This document shows, one piece after another, positions 24,070 to 31,798 of a DNA stretch of 64,000 nucleotides (position 1 is the stretch's first letter; the number at the start of each line of letters is the position of its first letter). Made by a program: the position numbers and the translations under genes. Under the pieces are notes generated by a model, which saw only the letters and a program-made list of their open reading frames with translations, did no database searches and was not told where the DNA came from. Origin of the DNA: Chitinophaga sp. CF118 (GTDB taxonomy: Bacteria > Bacteroidota > Bacteroidia > Chitinophagales > Chitinophagaceae); NCBI RefSeq assembly GCF_900112615.1, contig NZ_FOMK01000008.1, positions 126,011 to 190,010 on the forward strand, read 5' to 3'.

Positions 24070-25743
24070 TTACACAGTAAAGCGGAAGTATCTCCAGTTT
24101 GACCATGAGCAATAGCGATCACCTACTTTGGCTCTTACGCGCCAGCGGCCTGGCTGTGCACCTACAAAGTTATGATTGAAGCTTGTGCTGGTCAGATTAT
24201 GATATACAGCAAAACTGCGGAATGACTGTGCTGCCCACTGTCCGGCATTGACAGCGCCAAAGGCATCAACTTCGAGTGAATAAGTGGCGCCAGTGATATT
24301 TACCGGTGTCCATTTAAACGTCATTTTACGTGGATAATGATTGAACACTGTGCCTTCATCTGGATCGAGCAGGGTAGGCACTGCACCCTTCCACCATGTC
24401 AGGGTAGGATCGCCCAGTATACTCATACCATAGAACCATCTTCTTTCACCCAGGTCATGATCTGCACCACGTGCCTGCCACCATTCAGCCAAGGCATCAC
24501 CGATACATTTTCCTTTACCGATGGGTTCATAAAAGTCTGCAAAAAACAGCATAGAACCTGTTTTGGTGCTACCTACAGCTGTCAGTCCACGATTGATTTC
24601 CCCACCAGCTTTGTCGAAGATATACCAGCCACCCAAATAGTCGTTTTCAGTAAAGCGGGCAGTACTGCAACAGAACAGGTTAAAGAAGTTCGCATTTGGA
24701 CAGCGCTGATCGCGGAAGTATGCGGTATTGATCAATTCAGTGTTACCTTGTGATGGTACACGGAAAGAATGCACGTGTGGGGAGGAGTGAGCACATACCT
24801 GTACGAAGGAACGGGTCTTATTAATTTCCACTTTATACAGGTCGGCATCTGTTGTATTGGGATTGGTATATTTAGTGATGTAGGATGCGGGTGTCATCAG
24901 GTCCATTTCGCAATCATCGAAGTGTTCCCAGTCATCGTCCACGTAAGCGAGTGCAGAGCGGGAATGACCTAATTCCCCAACACGGAACTGGTGATTGCGA
25001 TCGAAATAGTTATTGATTAACGCTGCATCATTACCATCGGCGGTAGGTGTCCAGATACGACCTAACCATATTTCCGGTGTAACATTTCCAGTCACTGCAT
25101 TGTATTTACCATCACCGTCAGCATCAGTCCAGGTACCATTTGTATCCATATAGAACAGATCACAGGGGAACTCGGAATGAGCATCGTGAAAATCGTTATC
25201 CATTTCAAACCAGGCTACCGGAATAGCGCCTACCATCACCACGCCTTTAGGCGATTTACTACGGATGTAGTTGCGGATATAAGCAGGTTTGCCTCCTTTT
25301 ACAACGTGTACCGTTGCCCAGTAGCCATCGTGGCCAAGGTCCAGCACATAACGTTCTACGCGGCTTTTTACTGCCTGATACACATCTTTATGTACCAGTA
25401 CCAGCACTTTTCCTTTCGGAAAGCGGAATAAATTGTAGGTGTTCAGATAGCTTTCACCGGAAGGATGGGCGGGGCGGGGTTGTTCTTCAATCAGTGGAAC
25501 GAGTTGCAGGAAGTTGTTGTGCTGCAATACATAATCGCCGTAAGTTTTCAGGCGTATATTATCTCTGTCTACGAGTTCCAGGTTACGCACATCCTTATAG
25601 GCATCATTCAGTTTGTACTGGCGCCCTATTGCTTCCATGTTGAAAACGGTCCTGTCGCCGTTTATCTGCGCACGGATGTTGGAGACATCTGTTAACGTTT
25701 GATTTTCACCCGCCATTGCCGGGTTGTTCTTTTCTTTAGACAT
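24070..25743 (-). CDS. C25 (gingipain-like) caspase-fold protein with C-terminal beta domain, no signal peptide
   Basis: The protein has 557 residues. The N-terminal ~60 residues are polar with no signal peptide. The core resembles the C25 peptidase fold: an opening 'KGKVLVLVHKDVYQAVKSRVERYVLDLGHDGYWATVHV', 'SPKGVVMVGAIPVAWFEM', an acidic metal-site-like 'DTNGTWTDADGDGKYN', a His in 'VCAHSSPHVHSF' and a Cys about 35 residues later in 'NLFCCSTARFTE'. These sit where the gingipain catalytic His and Cys occur. The last ~100 residues form a fibronectin-like beta domain ('MTFKWTPVNITGATYSLEV'). Known C25 proteases are exported; here neither signal peptide nor type IX sorting domain is seen. Catalysis is an inference. 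Confidence 0.6.
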   Translation of the reverse strand: MSKEKNNPAMAGENQTLTDVSNIRAQINGDRTVFNMEAIGRQYKLNDAYKDVRNLELVDRDNIRLKTYGDYVLQHNNFLQLVPLIEEQPRPAHPSGESYLNTYNLFRFPKGKVLVLVHKDVYQAVKSRVERYVLDLGHDGYWATVHVVKGGKPAYIRNYIRSKSPKGVVMVGAIPVAWFEMDNDFHDAHSEFPCDLFYMDTNGTWTDADGDGKYNAVTGNVTPEIWLGRIWTPTADGNDAALINNYFDRNHQFRVGELGHSRSALAYVDDDWEHFDDCEMDLMTPASYITKYTNPNTTDADLYKVEINKTRSFVQVCAHSSPHVHSFRVPSQGNTELINTAYFRDQRCPNANFFNLFCCSTARFTENDYLGGWYIFDKAGGEINRGLTAVGSTKTGSMLFFADFYEPIGKGKCIGDALAEWWQARGADHDLGERRWFYGMSILGDPTLTWWKGAVPTLLDPDEGTVFNHYPRKMTFKWTPVNITGATYSLEVDAFGAVNAGQWAAQSFRSFAVYHNLTSTSFNHNFVGAQPGRWRVRAKVGDRYCSWSNWRYFRFTV

Positions 25744-25787
25744 GTTAAGGTTGTTTTGGAGTTACTTAATAATTAGGTTGATGTTGT

Positions 25788-25795
25788 CAAAACTA
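25788..25795 (-). promoter_or_regulatory. Probable -7 box of the C25-like gene
   Basis: On the minus strand TAGTTTTG fits TAnnTTTG and lies 44 bases before the start codon. A -33 TTG at the usual distance is not evident. Confidence 0.35.
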
Positions 25796-25884
25796 CGATG
25801 CACTATGTTATGCGAATAGGTAGGAATTACCTGAAATACTGCGTAGTTATACGCGAATGATGCAGATACGGTTAATTGATGTGA

Positions 25885-26121
25885 ACGGAAGAACGGCCCG
25901 AGCAGCTACTGTTAGCTGAATATGGATTTACAGTCCTTTCAATTCTACAGATCTCAACTATAAATGGTGCAACTGCTTTGAGCATTGATGATAAATACTG
26001 CTCAATTGAAAAAGGAAAGAAAGCCGATCTCCTTATTTGGAACAATAGCCCTTTTGACAATTATAAAAACTTTCTAGTCGACAAGACAATTATTAAAGAT
26101 GGTGTCGTTTTAAAAAACTAA
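25885..26121 (+). pseudogene. C-terminal remnant of an amidohydrolase family protein
   Basis: The frame from 25885 to the TAA at 26119 has no start codon and reads 'EYGFTVLSILQISTINGATAL', 'IEKGKKADLLIWNNSPFDNY' and 'VDKTIIKDGVVLKN'. The order N-GA-AL, G-x-KADL-I-x-xxP, and V-x-x-x-I-K-D-G-x-x-V is the standard ending of imidazolonepropionase-like metal-dependent amidohydrolases. About 75 residues survive of roughly 400; the metal-binding N-terminal part is absent. An in-frame TGA marks the left edge. Confidence 0.75.
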
Positions 26122-26147
26122 AGTAATAGACCAGACAGAGATAACTG

Positions 26148-26759
26148 TTAAACTTTCTGCAAACACCAGGTGGTCATGCACCGTAAGTTTTGCACATTGG
26201 TGGTTTTTACAGGTTCGTGTAGCCGGGCGTTGAGGCTTTCGGTATATTGAAGCAGTAATTGCTGGTTAACCAAAAAACGTTCGCTGCCATCGGGCAAAAG
26301 ATAACGACCATTGCCCAGGTTCTGCACCAGCGTTTCAATCCCGATATCCGACGCAAGTCTTGCAAATAAATATCCGCCGGGTTTCAGCACCCGCCACATT
26401 GAGTGGATCATATTATCAAAATGATCGGGATTGTTGGCGAAGTGCAATACCGCGCTGCTGATCACCAGGTCAAAATAATTATCATCAAAAGGTAGGTTTT
26501 CAGTCGAAGCAACTACAAAATTCTCTATAGAGTTCGCATGGGCCAACGTTTGTGATAATTGTTTAACGGCTGATATCGCATTGGGATTAGGATCAATACC
26601 ATACACCTCATAGCCGTTTCTTAAGAAGTAAATCAGGTTACGCCCGCCTCCGCAGCCTGCGTCGAGCACATTATTACAATTATCATAAGTACCTTTAAGC
26701 AGTTGGTCGAAAAGGTAAATGTCTATATTTCCGTAAAGTTGCTGAAGTTCCGATTGCAT
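26148..26759 (-). CDS. Class I SAM-dependent methyltransferase
   Basis: The protein has 203 residues. Motif I is 'VLDAGCGGGRNLIYFLRNG', followed by the acidic ribose-binding 'VYGIDPNPNAI', 'NLPFDDNYFDLVISSAVLHF' and 'WRVLKPGGYLFARL', a full set of Methyltransf_11-type motifs. There is no membrane or signal sequence. The methyl acceptor is unknown. It diverges from the DinB gene, with 87 bases between the two starts. Confidence 0.9.
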   Translation of the reverse strand: MQSELQQLYGNIDIYLFDQLLKGTYDNCNNVLDAGCGGGRNLIYFLRNGYEVYGIDPNPNAISAVKQLSQTLAHANSIENFVVASTENLPFDDNYFDLVISSAVLHFANNPDHFDNMIHSMWRVLKPGGYLFARLASDIGIETLVQNLGNGRYLLPDGSERFLVNQQLLLQYTESLNARLHEPVKTTNVQNLRCMTTWCLQKV

Positions 26760-26846
26760 GGATCAAAGTTAAAGGATAAGTGGCTCGACAGTAATTTTAT
26801 TGATAAAAATAATATTGCTAATTTGAGATTAAACAGGATAATTACA

Positions 26847-27293
26847 ATGCTTACCGATACCTTAAAAATACTTTACAGCAGGGACCTTGCTAAATTAAAA
26901 CAGGAACTGGAGTTATATAACAGCGAAGATAACATCTGGCGCGTTGACAAGAATATTTTAAATTCTGCGGGAAATCTTAGCCTTCATTTGATAGGAAACC
27001 TGAACACCTATATCGGTGCTGAACTGGGGAATACCGGTTATATAAGGAACAGGCCTGAAGAATTTTCACTGAACAATGTCCCCAGGCAAGAATTGATCAG
27101 TAAAATAGAGCGTACCATCGAAGTGCTTGACGTTACACTCGGTTCGCTCACTGAAGACCAATTAAAAAGCGAATACCCTCAGTCAGTTTTTGATGGTAAA
27201 GTATTAACTGAATATTTTCTCGTCCATCTCGCAACGCATTTAAGCTATCATTTGGGACAGGTAAATTACCACAGGCGGTTGCTTGATTACTGA
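26847..27293 (+). CDS. DinB-like / DUF1572 family protein
   Basis: The protein has 148 residues from ATG 26847; the longer frame back to 26703 would overlap the divergent methyltransferase and is rejected. It is predicted all-helical, with metal-site histidines in the expected places: 'GNLSLHLIGNLNTYIGAEL' and, near the end, 'YFLVHLATHLSYHLGQVNYHRR'. DinB-fold proteins bind a divalent metal; some are thiol transferases (for example with bacillithiol), most are uncharacterised. Close to the DUF1572 subgroup by length and by the 'HL-YHLGQ-NYHRR' ending. Confidence 0.82.
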   Translation: MLTDTLKILYSRDLAKLKQELELYNSEDNIWRVDKNILNSAGNLSLHLIGNLNTYIGAELGNTGYIRNRPEEFSLNNVPRQELISKIERTIEVLDVTLGSLTEDQLKSEYPQSVFDGKVLTEYFLVHLATHLSYHLGQVNYHRRLLDY

Positions 27294-27356
27294 TATATTA
27301 GTCTTGAATATAGCGCCCAACTGATCCAGGAAGGACAATGGCCATTATCAGGAAAT

Positions 27357-27364
27357 TATTTTTG
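27357..27364 (+). promoter_or_regulatory. Possible -7 box upstream of the FG-GAP protein
   Basis: TATTTTTG fits TAnnTTTG and lies 87 bases before the ATG at 27452. No -33 element is clear. Confidence 0.3.
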
Positions 27365-27451
27365 CGGCACCTTCTTCATTTATATTTTGAGTATCTTTAA
27401 TAAAGTGGGACAATTTTTGGGATACCCCTTTACCTATTATATTGTATATCA

Positions 27452-29998
27452 ATGTACCAATCTTTGAGGAGTAAACATTTGCTCTGTATTCTCTTTTTTT
27501 GTATGCCAGTACCTGTTTGGGCACAGGTATCTCCTCCATCTATCTCATCTGTTTCTCCGGTCAGTGGTGCGGTAGGTGACACGATCACTATTACCGGTAA
27601 GAATTTCGTAGCTACCACCGCTGAAAATATCGTCTATATCGGGAATATAAAGGCGCAGGTGATATCGGCAGGCAGTACTGTGCTGAAGGCAAAGATACCT
27701 GCGGGTATTGGCAGTGACCCTGTGTCGGTTACCTGTAATAATCTCACGGCATGGTCTGAAGTAAGGGTTACACTTACTTTTCCGGTGAACAACGAAAAGT
27801 TCAGACCTTCCTCTTTTGGAACGAAGATAGAACTGAAAGGAAATTCCATTGCCGCATTAGCTGATATTAATAATGATGGTAAACTGGATCTGCTGTACAG
27901 GGATAACTACGGTCTGGCTTTAGTACGTAATACAAGTACCGTTGGGAATATCAGTTTTGCTGATCCGGAAGTCTATAAAATGGATGCCCTGAATAGTATT
28001 GCAGCAGCAGATCTGGATGGAGATGGAAAAACGGATGTAGCATCCGTTTCTTATCCCGGTAACCATATCGTTATCTTCCGTAATACAGGTAATGGCCTGA
28101 GTGATACCATTCAGGTGCCCTTAACGGTCGAATCACAATTCTTTAGTTTGGTTATATCAGACGTTGACAATACCGGGAAGGCGGATCTGTTTCTTTGCAG
28201 CAGTATTCTGAAAGAGGTATACCGGTTTAAAAATAACAGTACGCCGGGGCATATGTCTTTTCAGCTTTGGTCGATTTATAATAATGATATTGCTATTATT
28301 CCTTATAATCTGGCATTTGCAGATTATGATGGAGACGGAAAAAAGGATATGGCTATGTGTGGGTATGGTGAATATCTGCAGGTATTCAAAAATGTCGAGT
28401 ATTTCGGTTATTGGTTCCGCAATCCATTGAATATCGATCTTACAGACAGAGGACCCGTAGTCAGTGATTTAAATGTAGTTAGTGTCGATATAGATCAGGA
28501 TGGCAAAGCAGATCTGCTGACGTCTAATGGAGGTAGCAATAGTGTCTCCGTTTTCCTGAACAGACCAGCGTACGGAGACATGGCTTTTGCGCCACCTCTT
28601 TATTTCAAAACGGACGAGACGCTGGATTGGTTATCTGTCAACGATCTGGATGGAGATGGTAAAAAGGACCTGGTTACCAATAACTATTCCGGGTCCAGTA
28701 TGTCTGTGTTTAAAAATATCAGCGACAGTAATAACGTGCAGTTTGCAGCACCGGTGAAATACCAGGTTGCTACTATCTTTGATGGCTATAATTATATGAA
28801 TCTGACCGGAGATCTGGATGGAGATGGTAAACCTGAAATGATGGCTTGTCAGACCGGTGATCTGATTGTTATTTTTAAAAATGAGATAAAGCCGAATACA
28901 AATGTACATGTATGTGTCGGTACAGATACTGCGCTTACGTCTCCATTATCAGGAAACATCTACCAGTGGCAGATTGATACGGGGCAAGGGTTTATTCCTG
29001 TCACAGATGATAGTATTTACACAGGTAGTAATAGTGCCCGGCTGACCATCCGGAATGTGCAGTCATCTTATCAGAACTACCTGTATCGTTGTCTGGTGGA
29101 TAATAAGAATGAGCAGGTGTTTACGCTGAAGATAGATACGGTGACAATACCAGATATAAAGATCAGTATAGACATGAACAATATTTGCGTAGGTACACCG
29201 GTAGAATTTTCTGCCACTTATAAAGATGCCGGTAATGCACCTTCATTCCGATGGCTGATCAATGGTTTGCCAACGGATAGTATCGGGCTCAAATACTATA
29301 GCAGCACGCTGGAAAACGGGGACAGTGTCTCAGCGGTGGTATACAGTAACGCCATCTGTTCTCAGCACATGAATGATACCAGTAATATCATCATCATGAA
29401 TGTACATCTGGTTACACTACCGGTAATAAATATTACTGCTAAAGACAGTGTACTTGTGAATGAGCCATTTGTTATTACTGCTGATACCAGTAATATTCGC
29501 CCCGGGTCATCGCTTACCGTATTTCAGAGTATTAACGGGTCTGCTTATTCTCCTTATAGGTATGTATATGATATTGATACAGCCAGTCTTACTTTTACTG
29601 TCAGTAATGCAGATAGTGTGGCCGGCGTAAAAAAATATTTTATACGATTATACGGATACAGTATTGATGGTTGCACATTAATGGCGGTCAGTGATACCAT
29701 TTCTGTGATTGTTTCCAAACGTACACCTGAAAGAGCATCTTCTCCTGATGAACCTTCCGGAAGATTATATCCCAATCCTGTTACAGATAATCTGACGGTG
29801 AATGATCTTGATCTCAATGATGGATGGGTAACGATGGAGATAAGAAGTATGGATGGTGCGCAGAACCTTGGTGTTTATAATATTGAAGGAAAAACCAGTC
29901 TGAATATTAATATCGCTACATTGAACAAAGGTTTTTATGTGGCGGTGCTGAAGCGTAAAACGGGTGCGCCCAAGACGATACGGTTTATCAAACTATAA
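27452..29998 (+). CDS. Secreted IPT/TIG and FG-GAP repeat protein with type IX sorting domain
   Basis: The protein has 848 residues. A signal peptide (about 1-24, 'PVPVWAQ') precedes an IPT/TIG domain (about 27-110, 'PSISSVSPVSGAVGDTITIT'). At least six FG-GAP/VCBS repeats follow at about 120-480, each with a calcium-loop core such as 'DINNDGKLDLLY', 'DLDGDGKTDVAS' and 'DYDGDGKKDMAM'. Ig-like beta domains fill about 485-750. The last ~75 residues are a Por/type A sorting domain ('RLYPNPVTDNLTVNDLDL', ending 'IRFIKL') directing type IX secretion and surface attachment. The plan suggests an adhesin or a carbohydrate/cell-surface binder; no catalytic domain is visible. Confidence 0.88.
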   Translation: MYQSLRSKHLLCILFFCMPVPVWAQVSPPSISSVSPVSGAVGDTITITGKNFVATTAENIVYIGNIKAQVISAGSTVLKAKIPAGIGSDPVSVTCNNLTAWSEVRVTLTFPVNNEKFRPSSFGTKIELKGNSIAALADINNDGKLDLLYRDNYGLALVRNTSTVGNISFADPEVYKMDALNSIAAADLDGDGKTDVASVSYPGNHIVIFRNTGNGLSDTIQVPLTVESQFFSLVISDVDNTGKADLFLCSSILKEVYRFKNNSTPGHMSFQLWSIYNNDIAIIPYNLAFADYDGDGKKDMAMCGYGEYLQVFKNVEYFGYWFRNPLNIDLTDRGPVVSDLNVVSVDIDQDGKADLLTSNGGSNSVSVFLNRPAYGDMAFAPPLYFKTDETLDWLSVNDLDGDGKKDLVTNNYSGSSMSVFKNISDSNNVQFAAPVKYQVATIFDGYNYMNLTGDLDGDGKPEMMACQTGDLIVIFKNEIKPNTNVHVCVGTDTALTSPLSGNIYQWQIDTGQGFIPVTDDSIYTGSNSARLTIRNVQSSYQNYLYRCLVDNKNEQVFTLKIDTVTIPDIKISIDMNNICVGTPVEFSATYKDAGNAPSFRWLINGLPTDSIGLKYYSSTLENGDSVSAVVYSNAICSQHMNDTSNIIIMNVHLVTLPVINITAKDSVLVNEPFVITADTSNIRPGSSLTVFQSINGSAYSPYRYVYDIDTASLTFTVSNADSVAGVKKYFIRLYGYSIDGCTLMAVSDTISVIVSKRTPERASSPDEPSGRLYPNPVTDNLTVNDLDLNDGWVTMEIRSMDGAQNLGVYNIEGKTSLNINIATLNKGFYVAVLKRKTGAPKTIRFIKL

Positions 29999-30051
29999 CT
30001 TAACATTTACCAGGATACTATTTATTTAAAAGAGTCCTTGAAGAAGGTGGC

Positions 30052-30357
30052 TCAATTACTTTTGAAATCTGGTCTTCCTGAATATAATATCCAAAGGGAG
30101 ATTAACATTAAAACGTAGAAAAGGAATACTATATGATTTTTTTTAGCCATTTCGTGAGCCAGCGTAGCAACCAAACTTTCAGGTTCTAATAGTTGCTTAC
30201 GATTCAACCATATTTCGTATTTACCATTTTGGCTCCTCCCGCCATAAAGACCTGCAGGATTTTGAAGTCCTTTGTCTGCTTCCAAAAAAATACGACCGCC
30301 CAAAGGACTACCGGTTGATATTTCATTTACCCCGTCATCGTAAAAACCTAGTTCAAA
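30052..30357 (-). pseudogene. Remnant of a putative zinc-metalloprotease-like protein
   Basis: Protein-like sequence runs from about 30357 ('FELGFYDDGVNEISTG') through 'GGRIFLEADKGLQNPAGLYGG' and 'YEIWLNRKQLLEPESLVATLAHEMA'. The 'LVATLAHE' segment is the approach to a zinc-binding HExxH motif, but the second His is missing: the sequence reads HEMAK and then runs into a hydrophobic 30-residue end unlike the family. There is no proper start (the first start-like codon is a TTG at 30303). The picture is of an internal fragment cut at the active site. The original family is not identified. Confidence 0.5.
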
Positions 30358-30361
30358 AAGG

Positions 30362-30388
30362 AAGGCCGGAGATAATCTCTGGCCTTTT
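30362..30388 (-). terminator. Intrinsic terminator of the 140-residue membrane protein gene
   Basis: AAGGCCGGAGAT pairs with ATCTCTGGCCTT with one wobble. On the minus strand it follows the stop at 30413 by about 25 bases and is succeeded by TTCCTTTTT. Confidence 0.65.
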
Positions 30389-30412
30389 CATATCGTGCCC
30401 AGACATCTTCTG

Positions 30413-30835
30413 TCACTTCTGCTGTTTCAGGTCAGGATAACGGGAAACCAGTTCCTCGTGCAAAAGGCGCATACCACATACATATGTAGACACCAGGATC
30501 CTTTTACCCTTTCCCTTGTGAGGAACGATATGCAGATAATTCCAGGCAAACTTGTATCCTTTTACGTCTTCCAGCAGGATCTCCCTGTTAACAAGTCTGG
30601 ATACTTTACGGACACTATGATTATCCCAAAAGATCTTTTCATCCACCTGTAAAATACCGCACATAGAAGCGCCAATAGCAATAAGCGATACAGGTAAAAT
30701 GAAGAAGATGCCTTTCCTGAGAAAAGGATCGAAGAATAAGTAGATCAGCAGGCTAACAAATACACATATCAAGGCGCCGAACATGATGTAAGTGGCATTC
30801 CTCCAGCCACGGGTCAAATAAAAAACGTCTTCCAT
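30413..30835 (-). CDS. Hypothetical membrane protein with PH-like cytoplasmic domain
   Basis: The protein has 140 residues. Two transmembrane helices (about 15-36 'YIMFGALICVFVSLLIYLFF' and 43-62 'GIFFILPVSLIAIGASMCG') form a hairpin, followed by a ~75-residue beta-rich cytoplasmic domain ('FWDNHSVRKVSRLVNREILLEDVKGYKF', 'KRILVSTYVCG'). The arrangement resembles small YcxB/bPH-type membrane proteins, but no diagnostic motif allows a firm call. Monocistronic, with its own terminator; about 180 bases of AT-rich sequence separate it from the response regulator gene. Confidence 0.6.
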   Translation of the reverse strand: MEDVFYLTRGWRNATYIMFGALICVFVSLLIYLFFDPFLRKGIFFILPVSLIAIGASMCGILQVDEKIFWDNHSVRKVSRLVNREILLEDVKGYKFAWNYLHIVPHKGKGKRILVSTYVCGMRLLHEELVSRYPDLKQQK

Positions 30836-31019
30836 AGAGTGAGCGTAAATATTTACTGTAAATATAAATCTTGCCCGTTAAAATCCAACTTTTAACATAG
30901 CAGTCACTTCCCAGAGATGTTCGCGGCCTTCCAGGTATAAACGCGATTTAACAAGACCAGGCTGTGATTCTGGCGTTCCATGTTTCATTGCAAAAGGTAA
31001 TTTAGCAAAGAAGTAACAT

Positions 31020-31793
31020 CTATTGTGTGGAAATCCGGGGCAGCGAATTCATGTATTCCTGAGGAGATGCGTTAAAGTGCTTTTGAAAATTCCTGCTAAA
31101 AAGACTGTGAGTACTGTAACCAACCATCCTGGCGATCTCAGCCAGACTAAACTCATTTTCAGCAATAAGACAAGCTGCCTTTCTGAGTCGGGTGATATCA
31201 ATCAATTCTTTGGGTGATAAAGCAGAAAGAGATTTAATTTTCCGATAGAAAGTGGGCCGGCTCATATTCATATGTTCAGCCAGCGTATCAATATCCATTT
31301 GAGTATCCCGGATATTTTTACGAATATAATCATTCAGTTTTTTTAGAAAAATTTCGTCCGTTTTTGAGTGAGCCATCACCCGCACATCTTCAAATGGCGA
31401 ACTCGCAAAATGAGTTTTTATCTTTAAGCGGTTATTAAGCAAATTGGTAATTTGTATTTGAAGGAATCTGGGAGAAAAAGGTTTTTTAATATAAGCGTCG
31501 GCGCCAGCCTCCAGTCCTTTTATATGTGACAGATGGGTGTTTTTGGATGTCAGTAATATGATAGGAATATGGCAGTATTCAACGTTTGATTTGACCACCT
31601 GACATAGTTCAAAACCATCCATCCCCGGCATCATAATGTCTAATACAATGAGATGTATCATTTCGGTATTTAGAACCAGCAGCGCGTTTTCAGCATTTTC
31701 TGCCAGATGTACTTTATAAGTATCACCTAAAACTTCTGATAGAAATTCCAGGATATCCTGGTTATCATCTATAATTAAAATGCTTTCAGTCAT
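31020..31793 (-). CDS. Response regulator with receiver and AraC-type HTH
   Basis: The protein has 257 residues. The receiver domain (1-120) has 'LIIDDNQDI', phospho-acceptor Asp in 'LIVLDIMMPGMDGFELC', Thr/Ser in 'PIILLTSKN' and Lys in 'AYIKKPFSP'. An AraC helix-turn-helix pair fills about 150-252 ('IDTLAEHMNMSRPTFYRKIKSLSALSPKELI', 'LAEIARMVGYSTHSLFSRNFQKHF'). It begins five bases after the stop of the propeller sensor kinase. In most Bacteroidota these modules are fused to the kinase as one hybrid (HTCS) protein. It probably activates the ricin-GH43 gene on the opposite strand, or itself. Confidence 0.92.
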   Translation of the reverse strand: MTESILIIDDNQDILEFLSEVLGDTYKVHLAENAENALLVLNTEMIHLIVLDIMMPGMDGFELCQVVKSNVEYCHIPIILLTSKNTHLSHIKGLEAGADAYIKKPFSPRFLQIQITNLLNNRLKIKTHFASSPFEDVRVMAHSKTDEIFLKKLNDYIRKNIRDTQMDIDTLAEHMNMSRPTFYRKIKSLSALSPKELIDITRLRKAACLIAENEFSLAEIARMVGYSTHSLFSRNFQKHFNASPQEYMNSLPRISTQ

Positions 31794-31798
31794 AGTTA

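Noticed and set aside
23813..24115. 100-codon plus-strand frame after the alpha/beta hydrolase
   Set aside because: It runs through a 52-base hairpin terminator and into the end of the convergent C25-like gene; composition is not protein-like and no family is recognised.
26703..26846. N-terminal extension of the DinB-like gene
   Set aside because: It overlaps the divergent methyltransferase start and carries no family sequence; ATG 26847 fits the family length.
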